The notes: generated by a model from the letters alone, not told the origin. DNA of 64,000 nt from Pseudomonas parasichuanensis (GCF_021601385.1 NZ_BQHO01000025.1:1-64000), one strand, 5' to 3'; counted from the first letter of the stretch, positions 50,018 through 59,576 are shown. Made by a program: numbers and translations.

Positions 50018-52093
50018 TTAGCGACGCACGACCAGCAGGCAGCCGTCTGGCTGGACCGTGGCGGTGAAATTGGAGGTGACGAAGGTCGAGGTCTCGCGCT
50101 CGACGATGATCGCCGGGCCATCGACCCGGGCACCGACCTGCAGCTCTTCGCGCGGGTGGATGCCGGCCTCGACGAAGCCACCGGCGGCCACGTCGAACAC
50201 CTGGCGGCGGGCGACTTCGTGGGCGCGGTAGGCGGCGTCCACGGTCTGGATGTGCGCGACCGGCGGCAGCGGCGAGCTGGCCTTGACCGACCAGCTGACG
50301 ATCTCGATGTCCGGCCCTTCGATCGGGCGGCCGAAGAAGCGGGTGTAGGCCTCTTCGAACAGCGCCTTGAACTGGGCGGTATCGGCGGCGCTGAAGGCTT
50401 TGAACGGCAGTGCCACGGGAATTTCCCAGCCCTGGCCGACGTAGCGCATGAAGGCGGTGCAGTCCATGTCCGGCTCGCCCTCGGGCATGCCCTGGCGCAG
50501 GAAGCCCAACGATTCGGCTTTCATCTCGTCGATCAGGCTGTTGACCGCGTCGGCATCGAACTCGGACAGGCGTACGAAGGCGCTGCGCACGGCTTCGTAA
50601 CCGAACGGTGCACGCAGGAAGCCGATGGCCGAGCCCACGCCGGCACCGGCCGGGACGATGAAGCGCGCAACACCCATCTTCTCGCACAGGCGCGCCGCAT
50701 GCAGCGGGCCGCCGCCACCGAAGGTGATCATGGTGTAGTCGGCGATGTCCTTGCCGCTTTCCACCGCATGCACGCGGCCGGCGTTGGCCATGTTCTCGTC
50801 GACCACTTCGCACACGCCAAAAGCGGCGGTTTCCGGCTTCATGCCCAGCGGTTGGCCGATCACTCGGGCCGTGGCATTGGCCGCGTCCAGGGTCGACAGG
50901 CGCAGGGCGCCGCCGGCGAAGTTGTCGGCATCCAGGCGGCCCAACAGCAGGTTGGCGTCGGTGATGGTCGGCTCCAGGCCACCGCGACCGTAGCAGGCCG
51001 GGCCGGGCTCGGAGGCCGCGCTGTGCGGGCCGACGCGGATCTGGCGCATGCTGTCGATGCTGGCGATCGAGCCGCCGCCGGCACCGATCTCGACCATTTC
51101 CACCACCGGGATGGAAATCGGCATGCCGCTGCCCTTCTTGAAGCGGTAGGTACGCGCTACTTCAAAGGTTTTCGCGGTCTTCGGCACCTGGTCTTCGATC
51201 AGGCAGATTTTTGCCGTGGTGCCGCCCATGTCGAACGACAGCACGTTCTGCAGCTGGTAGCGGCGGGCGATGTCGGCGGCGAAGATCGCGCCGCCAGCCG
51301 GGCCGGACTCCACCAGGCGCACCGGGAATTCGGCGGCGCTTTCCACCGAGATGATGCCGCCACCGGAGTGGATCATGAATACCGGGCAATCAGCGCCGGA
51401 CTCTTTAAGGGTGACCACCAGACGGTCCAGGTAGGACTTGATCAGCGGCTTGACGTAGGCGTTGGCGCACACGGTATTGAAGCGTTCGAACTCGCGCATC
51501 TGCGGCGAGACTTCGCTGGAGATCGAGATCGACAGCTTCGGCAGGCGCGCTTGCAGGGCATCGCGCAGCTGGCGCTCGTGGGCGCCGTTGACGTAGCTGT
51601 GAATGAAGCCGATGGCGACGCTTTCGTAATTGCCTTCGGCGATGCGTTCGACCAGCGCATCGATGTCGGCCTGCAGCGGCGCGATCAGCACGCGACCCTT
51701 GACGTCGAGGCGCTCACGCAGGGTGAAGCGGTGTTCGCGGTCGATCAGCGGCGGCGGCAACGCAATGTTGATGTCGTACTGCTCGAAGCGGTTCTCGGTG
51801 CGCATTTCCAGGGTGTCGCGAAAGCCTTCGGTGGTGATGAAGGCGGTGCGTGCACCACGGCGCTCGATCAGCGCGTTGGTGGCCAGGGTGGTGCCGTGGA
51901 TCAGCTGGTCGATGTCCGAAAGCTTCAGGCCGGCCTGCTCCACCACCTGGCGCACGCCAGTGAGGATGGCCCGCTCGGGCAGCGTGTAGTCGGTCAGGAT
52001 CTTGGTCGAGTGCAGCACGCCGTCCACGTCCAGCGCGATATCGGTGAAGGTGCCGCCTATGTCCACGCCGACCCGGCATGATGTCGCAGTCAT
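50018..52093 (-). CDS. Hydantoinase A / oxoprolinase alpha-type subunit (HyuA)
   Basis: 691 residues. N-terminal ATP-binding ASKHA motif VGVDIGGTFTDIALD, HGTTLATNALIERRGA, SFDMGGTTAKICLIE, GAGGGSIAS and ITFGGGGPLHA are all hallmark motifs. With HyuB it opens a cyclic amide at the cost of ATP; the same families include 5-oxoprolinase, hydantoinases, caprolactamase and acetone/acetophenone carboxylases. The ATG eight bases after AGGGG is chosen (another ATG lies two codons upstream). First gene of the operon, behind a 23-bp palindrome. Substrate unknown. Confidence 0.9.
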   Translation of the reverse strand: MTATSCRVGVDIGGTFTDIALDVDGVLHSTKILTDYTLPERAILTGVRQVVEQAGLKLSDIDQLIHGTTLATNALIERRGARTAFITTEGFRDTLEMRTENRFEQYDINIALPPPLIDREHRFTLRERLDVKGRVLIAPLQADIDALVERIAEGNYESVAIGFIHSYVNGAHERQLRDALQARLPKLSISISSEVSPQMREFERFNTVCANAYVKPLIKSYLDRLVVTLKESGADCPVFMIHSGGGIISVESAAEFPVRLVESGPAGGAIFAADIARRYQLQNVLSFDMGGTTAKICLIEDQVPKTAKTFEVARTYRFKKGSGMPISIPVVEMVEIGAGGGSIASIDSMRQIRVGPHSAASEPGPACYGRGGLEPTITDANLLLGRLDADNFAGGALRLSTLDAANATARVIGQPLGMKPETAAFGVCEVVDENMANAGRVHAVESGKDIADYTMITFGGGGPLHAARLCEKMGVARFIVPAGAGVGSAIGFLRAPFGYEAVRSAFVRLSEFDADAVNSLIDEMKAESLGFLRQGMPEGEPDMDCTAFMRYVGQGWEIPVALPFKAFSAADTAQFKALFEEAYTRFFGRPIEGPDIEIVSWSVKASSPLPPVAHIQTVDAAYRAHEVARRQVFDVAAGGFVEAGIHPREELQVGARVDGPAIIVERETSTFVTSNFTATVQPDGCLLVVRR

Positions 52094-52148
52094 CGTCATA
52101 TCCCCTGCTGTGCTTTGTAGTTGTACCGATCCGCTGAAGCGGTCTTCA

Positions 52149-52171
52149 TGTAAGTTATATGTTGTCTTACA
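52149..52171. promoter_or_regulatory. Operator upstream of hyuA
   Basis: TGTAAG-N11-CTTACA, with GTTGTCTTACA followed by GGTCAA, shared with the site in front of the SDR pair. Located 56 bp upstream of hyuA. Likely bound by the TetR protein encoded at 53.9 kb. Confidence 0.75.
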
Positions 52172-52208
52172 GGTGGTCAAGCACCTATTTGCCGAAATCT
52201 ACTTCGCC

Positions 52209-52278
52209 CTCTTCGCGGGTCAACCCGCTCCCACAGGCAGTGCGAACCCCGTGGGAGCGGGTTGACCCGCGAAAGGGC
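52209..52278. repeat. REP-type inverted repeat pair
   Basis: Facing copies of TTCGCGGGTCAACCCGCTCC and its complement between the SDR pair and the hyuA promoter, separating the two transcription units. Confidence 0.85.
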
Positions 52279-52303
52279 CAGAGCCGCGAGCTAACCTGCC
52301 GGA

Positions 52304-53059
52304 TCAACCGGCGGTCTTGACCATCCGCCCGCCACCCACTGCCTGGGCGGTCGGGAACACTTCCAGGCGCGACACATCCACCTGGCGCGGCATCTTCAGC
52401 GCCGCCAGCAACAACTGGGCAATGTCTTCGGGCTGGATCGACTCATAGCCGTCATACAGCTCGCTGCCGGCGGCCTGCATGCCCATGGCAGTTTTGTAGA
52501 GCTGGGTCTGCACCCGGCCCGGCGCAATCTCGGTGACCCGTACCCCGGTCCCCAACAGGTCGCAACGCAGGGCATCACAGAACAGGCTCACACCGGCCTT
52601 GGAAGCGCCATACACCGCCGCACCCGGGTGCGGCGCACGGCCGGCGCTGGAGCCGATGAAGAACAGGTGCCCCCTGCCCCGCCCGACCATCCCCGGCAGC
52701 ACCTGGCGCGCCAGCTGCAGCGGCGCCTTGAGGTTGATGTCGAGCATGTTGTCGATTTCGGCCTCGTCGATGTCCTGGAACGCCGCACGGGTGGACAGGA
52801 TGCCCGCGTTGTTCACCAGCACATCCACGCTCTGGCCTTCGAGCGCGGCACTCAGCGCCTTGGCGTCACGCACATCGGCCTGCAGGGTGGTCACCCCAGG
52901 CTCGCGGGCAAGCTCGGCCAGCGCCTCGGTGCTGCGCCCCACGGCAATCACCTGCAACCCGGCATCGCGCAGCGCCAGCACGATGGCCTTGCCGATACCG
53001 CTGGTGGCCCCGGTCACCAGCGCGCGCTGGTAGCCCTCGGGGAATGCGACTTCAGGCAT
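52304..53059 (-). CDS. Short-chain dehydrogenase/reductase
   Basis: 251 residues, classical [18 protein letters not shown] cofactor motif, NNAG in [11 protein letters not shown], catalytic Ser in FIGSSAG and Y/K in YGASKAG. Oxidises or reduces a hydroxyl/keto intermediate. Overlaps the preceding SDR gene by eight bases, so the two form one unit. Confidence 0.88.
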   Translation of the reverse strand: MPEVAFPEGYQRALVTGATSGIGKAIVLALRDAGLQVIAVGRSTEALAELAREPGVTTLQADVRDAKALSAALEGQSVDVLVNNAGILSTRAAFQDIDEAEIDNMLDINLKAPLQLARQVLPGMVGRGRGHLFFIGSSAGRAPHPGAAVYGASKAGVSLFCDALRCDLLGTGVRVTEIAPGRVQTQLYKTAMGMQAAGSELYDGYESIQPEDIAQLLLAALKMPRQVDVSRLEVFPTAQAVGGGRMVKTAG

Positions 53060-53801
53060 AGATGTAACCCCCGCTGACGATCACGTTTTCACCGGTGGCA
53101 TAGCTGTTGCGGCTGCTGCCCATCATCACGATCCACTCGGCGATTTCTGCAGGCTCCGCCGCGCGGCCCAGCGGGTTGGCGGCGGCCAGTTCGCCGAGGA
53201 AGCCCAGCTGCTTGGCGCGCTCGGTGGCAAAACCGGCCGGGGCCACCGAATTGACCAGGATCTGGTCCTTGGCGCAGGCCTGGGCGAAGGATTTGGTCAG
53301 GCTGACCACTGCTGCCTTGGTGGCGGCATAGTGGGCGTTCTGCGGGTGGGCCTTGAAGGCATCCACCGAGGTGACGTTGACGATGCGCCCGGTCACCGCG
53401 GGGGCGGCGACGTACTGCTGCATATGGCGCACGGCGGCGACCATCATGTGGTAGGTGCCTTTGATGTTGACCGCGTTTTCCAGGTCCCACTCTTCGTCGT
53501 TGATTTCGAAGATGTCCTTGCGCGGGTAGATCGCCGCGCTGTTGACCAGGCAATGCACCCGGCCCAGGCCCGCGACGATCTCGGCGAATGCGGCATGGGC
53601 GGTGTCCTTGCGGGCGATGTCGCCGACCGCGATGGCCACCTCCACACCCTGCCCGCGCAGCTCTTCGGCTGCCTGTACCAACAATTGCTCGTTACGGTCG
53701 ACCAGGCCGATCTTGCCGGCGCCACGCTTGACCATCAGCCGGGCTGTTTCCAGGCCCAGACCCGACGCGCCACCTACGATCACCACCGTTTGATTATCCA
53801 C
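53052..53801 (-). CDS. Short-chain dehydrogenase/reductase (FabG-like)
   Basis: 249 residues, classical [18 protein letters not shown] at the N-terminus, VNSAAIY in place of the usual NNAG, catalytic YAATK, C-terminal [14 protein letters not shown]. First gene of the SDR pair, divergent from the TetR gene across the second copy of the 23-bp operator. Confidence 0.88.
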   Translation of the reverse strand: MDNQTVVIVGGASGLGLETARLMVKRGAGKIGLVDRNEQLLVQAAEELRGQGVEVAIAVGDIARKDTAHAAFAEIVAGLGRVHCLVNSAAIYPRKDIFEINDEEWDLENAVNIKGTYHMMVAAVRHMQQYVAAPAVTGRIVNVTSVDAFKAHPQNAHYAATKAAVVSLTKSFAQACAKDQILVNSVAPAGFATERAKQLGFLGELAAANPLGRAAEPAEIAEWIVMMGSSRNSYATGENVIVSGGYIYA

Positions 53802-53827
53802 AACACACCTCCGCGATTGAGTCTTTA

Positions 53828-53850
53828 CGTAAGATGCCTGTTGTCTTACA
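53828..53850. promoter_or_regulatory. Operator between SDR pair and TetR gene
   Basis: CGTAAG-N11-CTTACA, the same arms, spacing and 3' context (TTGTCTTACA..TGGTCAA) as the hyuA operator. Lies in the 85-bp divergent promoter region, so the regulator would control itself and both operons. Confidence 0.8.
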
Positions 53851-53886
53851 TTTGGTCAAACATCAAATCACCGACAGGTCTCTCCC

Positions 53887-54480
53887 ATGCCCGCCGCCAG
53901 CCGCCTGCCTGTTCCCTCCCCCGACGCCCGCGACCGCGTGCTGGCGGCCGCCAGCGACCTGTTCGCCCGGCGCGGCTACCAGGCCATCGGCCTGCGCGAC
54001 CTGGCCAGCCACCTCGGCTTGCGCGCAGGCTCGTTGTACCACCATATCGAAAGCAAGCAGGGGTTGCTGTTCGAACTGATAGAGTCGAGCCTGACCGACC
54101 TGCTGTATGAAACGCGGCAATCACTCAAAGGCAGTTGCTCGACCAACGAGCGCCTGCAGCGGTTCGTGCAGGCGTTCATTGCCTTCAGCCAGGCACACCC
54201 CGACAAGCTGGTGCTGCTCACGCGCGAGGCGGTCAACCTGAGTGCAGAGCAGGCCCATCAGGTGGAGCAGTTGAAGGCCGCCTACAGCGCTTTGCTGGGT
54301 GAGATCATCATTGCCGAATGCGGGCTGCGCGGGCCGGCGTCAGGCCCACAGGCCCGCTCGATCGCGCAGGCGGTGCTGAGCCTGCTGTGCGGGCAGGCCC
54401 ACTGGGGCAACATGGAGGCCGCCAGCGAGCAACTGGTGGCATTCGTGCAAGGCATCGTGCGCACCGGCAGGCCTGCCTGA
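53887..54480 (+). CDS. TetR-family repressor of the HyuAB/SDR cluster
   Basis: 197 residues; HTH LRDLASHLGLRAGSLYHHIESK at about 37-58, then a ligand-binding helical domain. Divergent from the SDR pair over a palindrome that recurs in front of hyuA, which makes it the likely local repressor of both operons. An inducer from the pathway, possibly an acyl-CoA or lactam, is expected but not visible. Confidence 0.87.
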   Translation: MPAASRLPVPSPDARDRVLAAASDLFARRGYQAIGLRDLASHLGLRAGSLYHHIESKQGLLFELIESSLTDLLYETRQSLKGSCSTNERLQRFVQAFIAFSQAHPDKLVLLTREAVNLSAEQAHQVEQLKAAYSALLGEIIIAECGLRGPASGPQARSIAQAVLSLLCGQAHWGNMEAASEQLVAFVQGIVRTGRPA

Positions 54481-54533
54481 GCCCAGGTACCGGCGCGAAC
54501 CACAGCGATATCCATCGCCAACGGCACCGAGGC

Positions 54534-56516
54534 TTACCGGGGGTTGATCGCCTCGATCACACGCGCTTCATCGGACAGGTCGAAGCGGCCCACCAACAGC
54601 TTCATCTCGCCCCCCAGCTGGGCAAGGTCAGCGCTGGCGGCTGAAACCTCCTCGCTGGCGGCAGCGGACTGCTCGGCGACATCGCGGATACTGGCAACAC
54701 TCTGGTTTACCTGCTGCGCCACCGCGCTTTGCTGTTCAGCCGTGATGGCGATTTGATGATTGAGCTGCTGGATATGGGATACCGATTGATCGATTGCCAC
54801 CAATGAAAGGCCGGCCTGGCGGGCAGCCTGGACGGTGTCGCCGGCCATGACGCGGCTTTCTTCCATTTGCGCAACCGCCTGCTGCGCGCCCTCCTGCAGG
54901 GTATGAATCAATTGCTGGATCTGCGCCGTGGACTGCTGGGTACGCCGTGCCAACGCACGCACCTCTTCGGCGACCACGGCAAAACCGCGCCCGCCCTCGC
55001 CGGCCCTGGCCGCTTCGATGGCCGCATTGAGCGCCAGCAGGTTGGTCTGCTCGGCAATCCCCTTGATGACGTCGAGCACCGTGCCGATGTTGGCGCTTTC
55101 ATCCTTCAGCCGGCCGATGGACGCGGCAGACTGTTCAACCGCCAGCGCCAGTTGCTCGGTACGCACAATCGCCTGCTGCACCGTCAGGCCACCTGCCCGG
55201 GTCTGCTCGTCGGCATGGCGCGCCGACTCGGCGGCGCCGTCGGCGTTGCGCGCCACATGCTGCACGCTGACCACCATCTCGGCCATCGCCCGCACCGCTT
55301 GCTCGATCTCCAGGCGCTGGGATTTCGCGCCCTGGCTGGTGGTGCGGGTGACGCCGGAAAGCCCCTGGGCGGCGTTGGCAATCTGCGCAATCCCGCCGCC
55401 CAGCTGGCCGATCAACTGGCGCAGGCTCAAGGTCATTTCCTGTACGGCGTGCATCAGCAGCCCCAGTTCGTCGCTGCGCTCGCCGTGAAGGTCTTCGGTC
55501 AGGTCGCCTGCCGCTACCTTGCGGGCAATCCCGACCAGCCGTTGCAGGGGGCCGACGATCGACTGGGTCACCATCAGCGCGCCGGCCAGGCCGACCAGCA
55601 AGGCGACAACGGCGGCGCCGATGATCAGTGCCCGGGCCTCGGCCGCTTCGTTTTGCAGCGACTGCAGCTCAAGCGATGACGACGCTTCGGACGAGGCCAC
55701 CACTTGCTGGGCTCGCTCGACCATTGCCTGGCGGGTCGACTCAAGCTCATCCAGGCTTTTGCGCAGCGCGTTGAACTGCTGGCTGTAGTCGGCCAACTGG
55801 CCAAGGGCATGCTCGACGCTGGCGCGTGCCTGCGGATCTTCAAGCCCCGCAGACAACTGAGCACCTTTGAACTCGAGCATCGAGAAGAATTCCTGGACCT
55901 GCTCGGCATCGGCGGGTGATCGCTGGGTGATGTAGTTGGTGCTGGAGCGCCGGGCCTCGTGCAGCTCCATCGCCATTTCATTGGCCTGGCTGGAATCCTC
56001 GAACAGGCGCATGACCATGGGGTCGCCGGACATTGCGACCCGGCTGGCAGCGGCGTTGCCGAGCAGCTCATCCAGCCGATCGAATTCCTCGAATGCCTTG
56101 CGCGACGCGTCGTCCATGGCGCCCTGGGCTGCGCTATTGGCCGTGATGGCACGCCCCAGGCCAACCAGCTTGTCGCGGTAGCTGGCGACTTCGCCCTGCA
56201 CCTTGCGCATGAGTGCCTTGTTGTCGGGCAGCAACAGGCGCCCTTCACAACGCGCGGCTCTGGCGTGCACTTCATCGACCAGGGCCAGCGCCTTTTCCAG
56301 GGATTTGGCATCCCCTTTCATGACGAATTCCTTCTCAAAGAGCTGCGCCTCCTTGAGCCCCACGTTGATGGCGTTGACCTCGAGCAAGTCCTCGAAACGC
56401 TGCAGCGTCGTGTCGAGCGCCGAAAGGCTTGCCCAGACCACACCAAAAGTGATCGAGAGGGTCAGGCCAAAGCCTGCGAGCATTTTCTTGCGAACGCTCA
56501 GGTCACGGATGAACAC
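54534..56516 (-). CDS. Methyl-accepting chemotaxis protein with long periplasmic sensor
   Basis: 660 residues from the GTG start of [18 protein letters not shown], chosen because chemoreceptors begin a few residues before TM1 and GAAGG is eight bases upstream; an ATG 27 codons earlier has no ribosome site. TM1 at about 12-34, an all-helical periplasmic domain of about 250 residues resembling the HBM (helical bimodular) type of McpS, TM2 ([20 protein letters not shown]), HAMP, and a signalling domain with the hairpin tip [19 protein letters not shown]. Ligand unknown; HBM receptors often sense organic acids or amines. No direct operon link with its neighbours. Confidence 0.88.
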   Translation of the reverse strand: MFIRDLSVRKKMLAGFGLTLSITFGVVWASLSALDTTLQRFEDLLEVNAINVGLKEAQLFEKEFVMKGDAKSLEKALALVDEVHARAARCEGRLLLPDNKALMRKVQGEVASYRDKLVGLGRAITANSAAQGAMDDASRKAFEEFDRLDELLGNAAASRVAMSGDPMVMRLFEDSSQANEMAMELHEARRSSTNYITQRSPADAEQVQEFFSMLEFKGAQLSAGLEDPQARASVEHALGQLADYSQQFNALRKSLDELESTRQAMVERAQQVVASSEASSSLELQSLQNEAAEARALIIGAAVVALLVGLAGALMVTQSIVGPLQRLVGIARKVAAGDLTEDLHGERSDELGLLMHAVQEMTLSLRQLIGQLGGGIAQIANAAQGLSGVTRTTSQGAKSQRLEIEQAVRAMAEMVVSVQHVARNADGAAESARHADEQTRAGGLTVQQAIVRTEQLALAVEQSAASIGRLKDESANIGTVLDVIKGIAEQTNLLALNAAIEAARAGEGGRGFAVVAEEVRALARRTQQSTAQIQQLIHTLQEGAQQAVAQMEESRVMAGDTVQAARQAGLSLVAIDQSVSHIQQLNHQIAITAEQQSAVAQQVNQSVASIRDVAEQSAAASEEVSAASADLAQLGGEMKLLVGRFDLSDEARVIEAINPR

Positions 56517-56769
56517 CACCAGCGCCTTCAAAGTGCACCCGCTGCTGCGCTTGAGCACGGGTAAGCCGACTGGGATCGACGCATCGAAAACCTCCATCAC
56601 ACGGGGCAACGTTCTTGTTATTGGTTGGCTTCGAGTCTGCTGGCTCGGCCGGCACAAAAGCTTCACAGATCACGCCAGAAAACAGGCAACTGACCCTGCC
56701 CGCGACGACCTTCCCTTTTCTCAACCAAGCTGCGGCGTTTTGTCGCTGGCGGTCGCAGGCAAAGTTAAA

Positions 56770-56783
56770 ATAACATCAGTTAT
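56770..56783. promoter_or_regulatory. Palindrome A (ATAAC-N4-GTTAT), upstream of cytochrome gene
   Basis: ATAAC-ATCA-GTTAT followed by CTAAAAACA, 27 bp before the chosen cytochrome start. The following context is shared with copy D (GTTATCTAAA). One of five copies in the last 7 kb. Confidence 0.75.
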
Positions 56784-56810
56784 CTAAAAACAAAACTGAT
56801 GGAAACGATG

Positions 56811-57101
56811 ATGAGAAAGAGGCTGACCCTGACGCTTTGCCTGACCTTCGCGAGCCTGGCCAATGCGGCACAGGATCCGGCGGCAGTGTTCAATCGCACC
56901 TGCCAGATGTGCCATAACGGCCAGCTGCCGATGGCCCCGAAAAAGGGCGACATCGAGGCCTGGAAGCCACGCCTGGCGCAAGGCAAGGAGGTGCTGGTCA
57001 AGCACGTGACCGAAGGCTTCAACGCCATGCCGCCCCGTGGCCTGTGCATGGACTGCACGCCCGATGACTACCTGGCGGTGATCGAGTGGATGTCCAGGTA
57101 G
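56811..57101 (+). CDS. Small periplasmic cytochrome c (c5-like)
   Basis: 96 residues. Signal peptide RKRLTLTLCLTFASLANA, then one haem motif CQMCH, a distal Met (NAMPPRG) and a second Cys pair LCMDC as in cytochrome c5. A periplasmic single-haem electron carrier. Three in-frame ATGs lie close together; the third is used because its spacing to GGAA is best, but the start is uncertain by up to four codons. It shares its promoter palindrome with the amine oxidase and may accept electrons from it. Confidence 0.85.
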   Translation: MRKRLTLTLCLTFASLANAAQDPAAVFNRTCQMCHNGQLPMAPKKGDIEAWKPRLAQGKEVLVKHVTEGFNAMPPRGLCMDCTPDDYLAVIEWMSR

Positions 57102-57142
57102 CGCGCAGCCCTGGGTGTTGAGGTCGGACGACGGAGACGCCC

Positions 57143-57289
57143 ATGCGTCGAATCATGCTTGTTGGCCTTGTGATAGGCCTTGTCGTGGGCACATTCCTTT
57201 TAGCCGACACGGTGGTGCGGACAAGCCCGATGTATCCCTGGCCGCTCTACCTGATCTCGACCTTTGGTGACCTGCTCAACCCCCTCTGA
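57143..57289 (+). CDS. 48-aa single-span membrane protein
   Basis: Short gene with GGAG six bases before ATG. N-terminal RR then a hydrophobic helix (IMLVGLVIGLVVGTFLLA) followed by about 25 residues rich in aromatic and Pro residues (TSPMYPWPLYLISTFGDLL), which would face the periplasm. 41 bp after the cytochrome gene, probably co-transcribed. No family recognised; could anchor or assist a redox partner. Confidence 0.6.
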   Translation: MRRIMLVGLVIGLVVGTFLLADTVVRTSPMYPWPLYLISTFGDLLNPL

Positions 57290-57330
57290 GCCAGAAACAT
57301 CTGGCTACAATGGGCGCAGTGCTTTTTATA

Positions 57331-57344
57331 ATAACGCTCGTTGC
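57331..57344. promoter_or_regulatory. Palindrome B (ATAAC-N4-GTTGC), upstream of PhyH gene
   Basis: ATAAC-GCTC-GTTGC; the right arm overlaps a possible -35 (TTGCGC) with TAGGCT 17 bp on. 62 bp before the dioxygenase start. Confidence 0.7.
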
Positions 57345-57406
57345 GCCAATTAAATCTGCTTGCTAGGCTCCTGGTTACCTGAGCAACACCTACCGGGAGA
57401 ACATCC

Positions 57407-58240
57407 ATGCAAGACTCGCTGAGCAAGGCGTTCCATGAAGAAGGTGCCGTGCTGGTCAAGGGGCTGTTGAACCAGGAACAACTGGCTCGCTGCCAGGAGG
57501 CCTACGACTGGGCGGTACTCAACCATGGCCCCCATGCCACCCGGATGTTTGCCGGGACCACCCAGCAATCCCACGTCGACAATGCCAACCCACTGGCCAA
57601 GGAGCGCCTGGAAGCGCTGGTTGCCAGCCTGCCCTTCGGCGAGCTGTTTGCCAGGGTATGGGGTTCAAGAAACGTCTGGTATTTTGCCGAGGAGGTCTTT
57701 CTCAAGGCCGGTGGCCAGGGCTCCAGAACGCTCTGGCACCAGGACACCTCCTACCTGCCCTGGGCCGGCAACCACTGGGGCAATGCCTGGGTCAGTTTCG
57801 ATGCCGTGCCCAAGCGCAATGCGCTGGAGATCATCCGTGGCTCACACCGGGGGCCGCGCTACGATGGCACCACCTTTACCAACCCTGATGACCCGACCCA
57901 GCCGCTGCACGGCAAGGGAGCCCTGCCCCGCTTGCCGGATATCGAAGCCGAACGACGCGTGAACCCGCAGGCCTACGACGTGCTTTCCTGGGCCACCGAG
58001 CCCGGCGATGTGGTGCTGCTGCACCCTGGCTCCCTGCACGGCGGCGCGCCGGTCGATGCCGACTTCCCGCGCCGGCGGACCTTCGTCTTCCGTTTTTTCG
58101 GGGATGACGCCACCTTCAGCCCGCTGCCGGCACACAGCGATGCCGGTTATCCGCAGCAAGGTGTGCTTTTTACCGAGGAACTCGCGCACCTGGCCGCGGG
58201 CGCCCCCTTCCGCCACCCGACCTTCCGCCAAGTCGTCTGA
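57407..58240 (+). CDS. Phytanoyl-CoA dioxygenase (PhyH)-family Fe(II)/2-oxoglutarate enzyme
   Basis: 277 residues. The iron-binding HxD is in LWHQDTSYLPW at about residue 110 and the distal His in LHPGSLHGGAPVD at about 208-220, followed by an Arg (RRRTFVFRF) for 2-oxoglutarate. It would hydroxylate a small molecule in the cytoplasm. Encoded 13 bp upstream of a RidA gene, so one transcript. It belongs to the palindrome-linked group, and its substrate is probably an intermediate of the amine or ketone handled by the neighbours. Confidence 0.85.
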   Translation: MQDSLSKAFHEEGAVLVKGLLNQEQLARCQEAYDWAVLNHGPHATRMFAGTTQQSHVDNANPLAKERLEALVASLPFGELFARVWGSRNVWYFAEEVFLKAGGQGSRTLWHQDTSYLPWAGNHWGNAWVSFDAVPKRNALEIIRGSHRGPRYDGTTFTNPDDPTQPLHGKGALPRLPDIEAERRVNPQAYDVLSWATEPGDVVLLHPGSLHGGAPVDADFPRRRTFVFRFFGDDATFSPLPAHSDAGYPQQGVLFTEELAHLAAGAPFRHPTFRQVV

Positions 58241-58253
58241 CTGGAGCACACCG

Positions 58254-58670
58254 ATGATTGCCAACAACCTCAAGCGCCAATCCATCAATCCGCCCGAAAC
58301 CCAGGCGTTCTACGACAACTTCCACTTCTCCCAGGCCACCCGCGTGGGTGACTTGATCTGGGTGTCGGGGCAAGTGGGGATCGACCCTCAGCTGAGGCCC
58401 GGTGAAGGTATCGTCGAGCAGTCGCACCTGGCGTTCCAGTCGCTCAGGCAGGTACTGGAAGCGGCCGGCGCCAGCCTGGCGGACGTGGTCGAGCTGACGA
58501 CCTTCCATACTCAGTTGCAAGCTGACATGGCGGACTTTGCGCGCGTCAAGGACGAGTATTTCCCGGCGCGCTACCCCTCCTGGACGGCGGTCGGCATCAC
58601 CCAGCTGGCACTGGAGCCCCTGCGCGTCGAGATTCGTGCCGTGGCGGTTGCCGGGTGCGGCAGTGCCTGA
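58254..58670 (+). CDS. RidA/YjgF-family imine deaminase-like protein
   Basis: 138 residues from the ATG with GGAG seven bases upstream; a longer frame overlaps the dioxygenase gene and is rejected. RidA features: DLIWVSGQVGIDP, AFQSLRQVLEAAGASLADVVELTTF, and the C-terminal LEPLRVEIRAVAV, which has the catalytic Arg position (VEIRAVA) and Glu. It may hydrolyse the imine formed by the amine oxidase in the same regulon, or keep it from reacting. Confidence 0.88.
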   Translation: MIANNLKRQSINPPETQAFYDNFHFSQATRVGDLIWVSGQVGIDPQLRPGEGIVEQSHLAFQSLRQVLEAAGASLADVVELTTFHTQLQADMADFARVKDEYFPARYPSWTAVGITQLALEPLRVEIRAVAVAGCGSA

Positions 58671-58850
58671 GCCCGTGAATGTGCACGCCGAAGCTTGACC
58701 GGCAAGCCCTCGTGGCGGGTGCGAACGCTCCGCACCCCGCCTGGCCGGGATGTTTTCTTCGTGCAATTTCTCTATGCTGGGGCTCGTTGCCCCTGCATCA
58801 AAAGTAGAGAGCTGGTTCTTTCAACCGACTTCGACATCTCCTGAGCGCCC

Positions 58851-59549
58851 ATGCCTGATACCAAAGCCCGCACCCAAGCTGCCCCTCCAAGCGACTGCGA
58901 AATCGCACCGGAACCCGTTGCCCGCAGAGGCAGGCCTGTCGGCGACCGCGACGCAAAACGGGCGGAACTGCTGGCAGCGGCGATCGCGGTCATCGCGGCG
59001 GATGGCTACGTCGGCGCCTCCATGCGCAAGGTGGCCAAGCAGGCGGGGTGCACCACGGGAGCGGTAACCTATTACTTCGCCAACAAGGAAGAAATGATCG
59101 GCGAAGTTGCGCAGAACCTGTTCGACCAGGTCGACCAACTGCTGGAGACCAACCAGGCCCAGATCGACATCGCCTCCCTGCTGCGTCAGTGGCTGCAGTG
59201 GGTCAGTTCCGACGAGTCAACCATCTGGCTGTCCTGGCTGCAATTGCTTGCCCACGCCCGGCATGAGCCGGTATTCGCCGACATCATCCGGCAACGCTAC
59301 GCGCGGTTCCGCCAGGTATTCACCACCGTGATCGAAACCGGCCAGGCCCAGGGCAAGATCCGCCACGACATCGCTGCCGAGATGCTCGCCGACCAGATCA
59401 GCACCATCTGCGATGGCTGGCTGATGATGTTGCCCATCGAACCGGAGCGCTTCAGCGCCGAGCGTGGCCAGGCGCTACTGGATGCCCTGATCCTGCTGAT
59501 ATCCCCGCCCAAGGCCGCAAAGGCCGCCGTCAAGGCCAAAGCCCGCTAA
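58851..59549 (+). CDS. TetR-family regulator, candidate master of the palindrome regulon
   Basis: 232 residues with a 40-residue N-terminal arm, HTH (MRKVAKQAGCTTGAVTYYFANKEEM) resembling BetI/TetR types that sense amines or quaternary compounds, and a C-terminal helical domain ending in a Lys/Ala-rich tail. It is the only regulator between 56.7 and 64 kb, and five copies of ATAAC-N4-GTT occur around it. It has no full copy in its own upstream region; only a half-site (CTCGTTGC near 58784) is seen. Confidence 0.85.
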   Translation: MPDTKARTQAAPPSDCEIAPEPVARRGRPVGDRDAKRAELLAAAIAVIAADGYVGASMRKVAKQAGCTTGAVTYYFANKEEMIGEVAQNLFDQVDQLLETNQAQIDIASLLRQWLQWVSSDESTIWLSWLQLLAHARHEPVFADIIRQRYARFRQVFTTVIETGQAQGKIRHDIAAEMLADQISTICDGWLMMLPIEPERFSAERGQALLDALILLISPPKAAKAAVKAKAR

Positions 59550-59576
59550 GCCACCCGCCGCCAACAGCGGTTTCAA

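Noticed and set aside
48896-52081. 1061-codon open frame on the plus strand opposite hyuB-hyuA
   Set aside because: It lies antisense to two genes with clear family motifs; its translation is rich in Gly, His, Gln, Val and Arg without domains. Antisense frames stay open here because of GC-biased third positions.
58775-58795. Possible sixth ATAAC-N4-GTTGC site upstream of the TetR gene
   Set aside because: Only the right half (CTCGTTGC) is present; the left arm is missing, so it was not counted.
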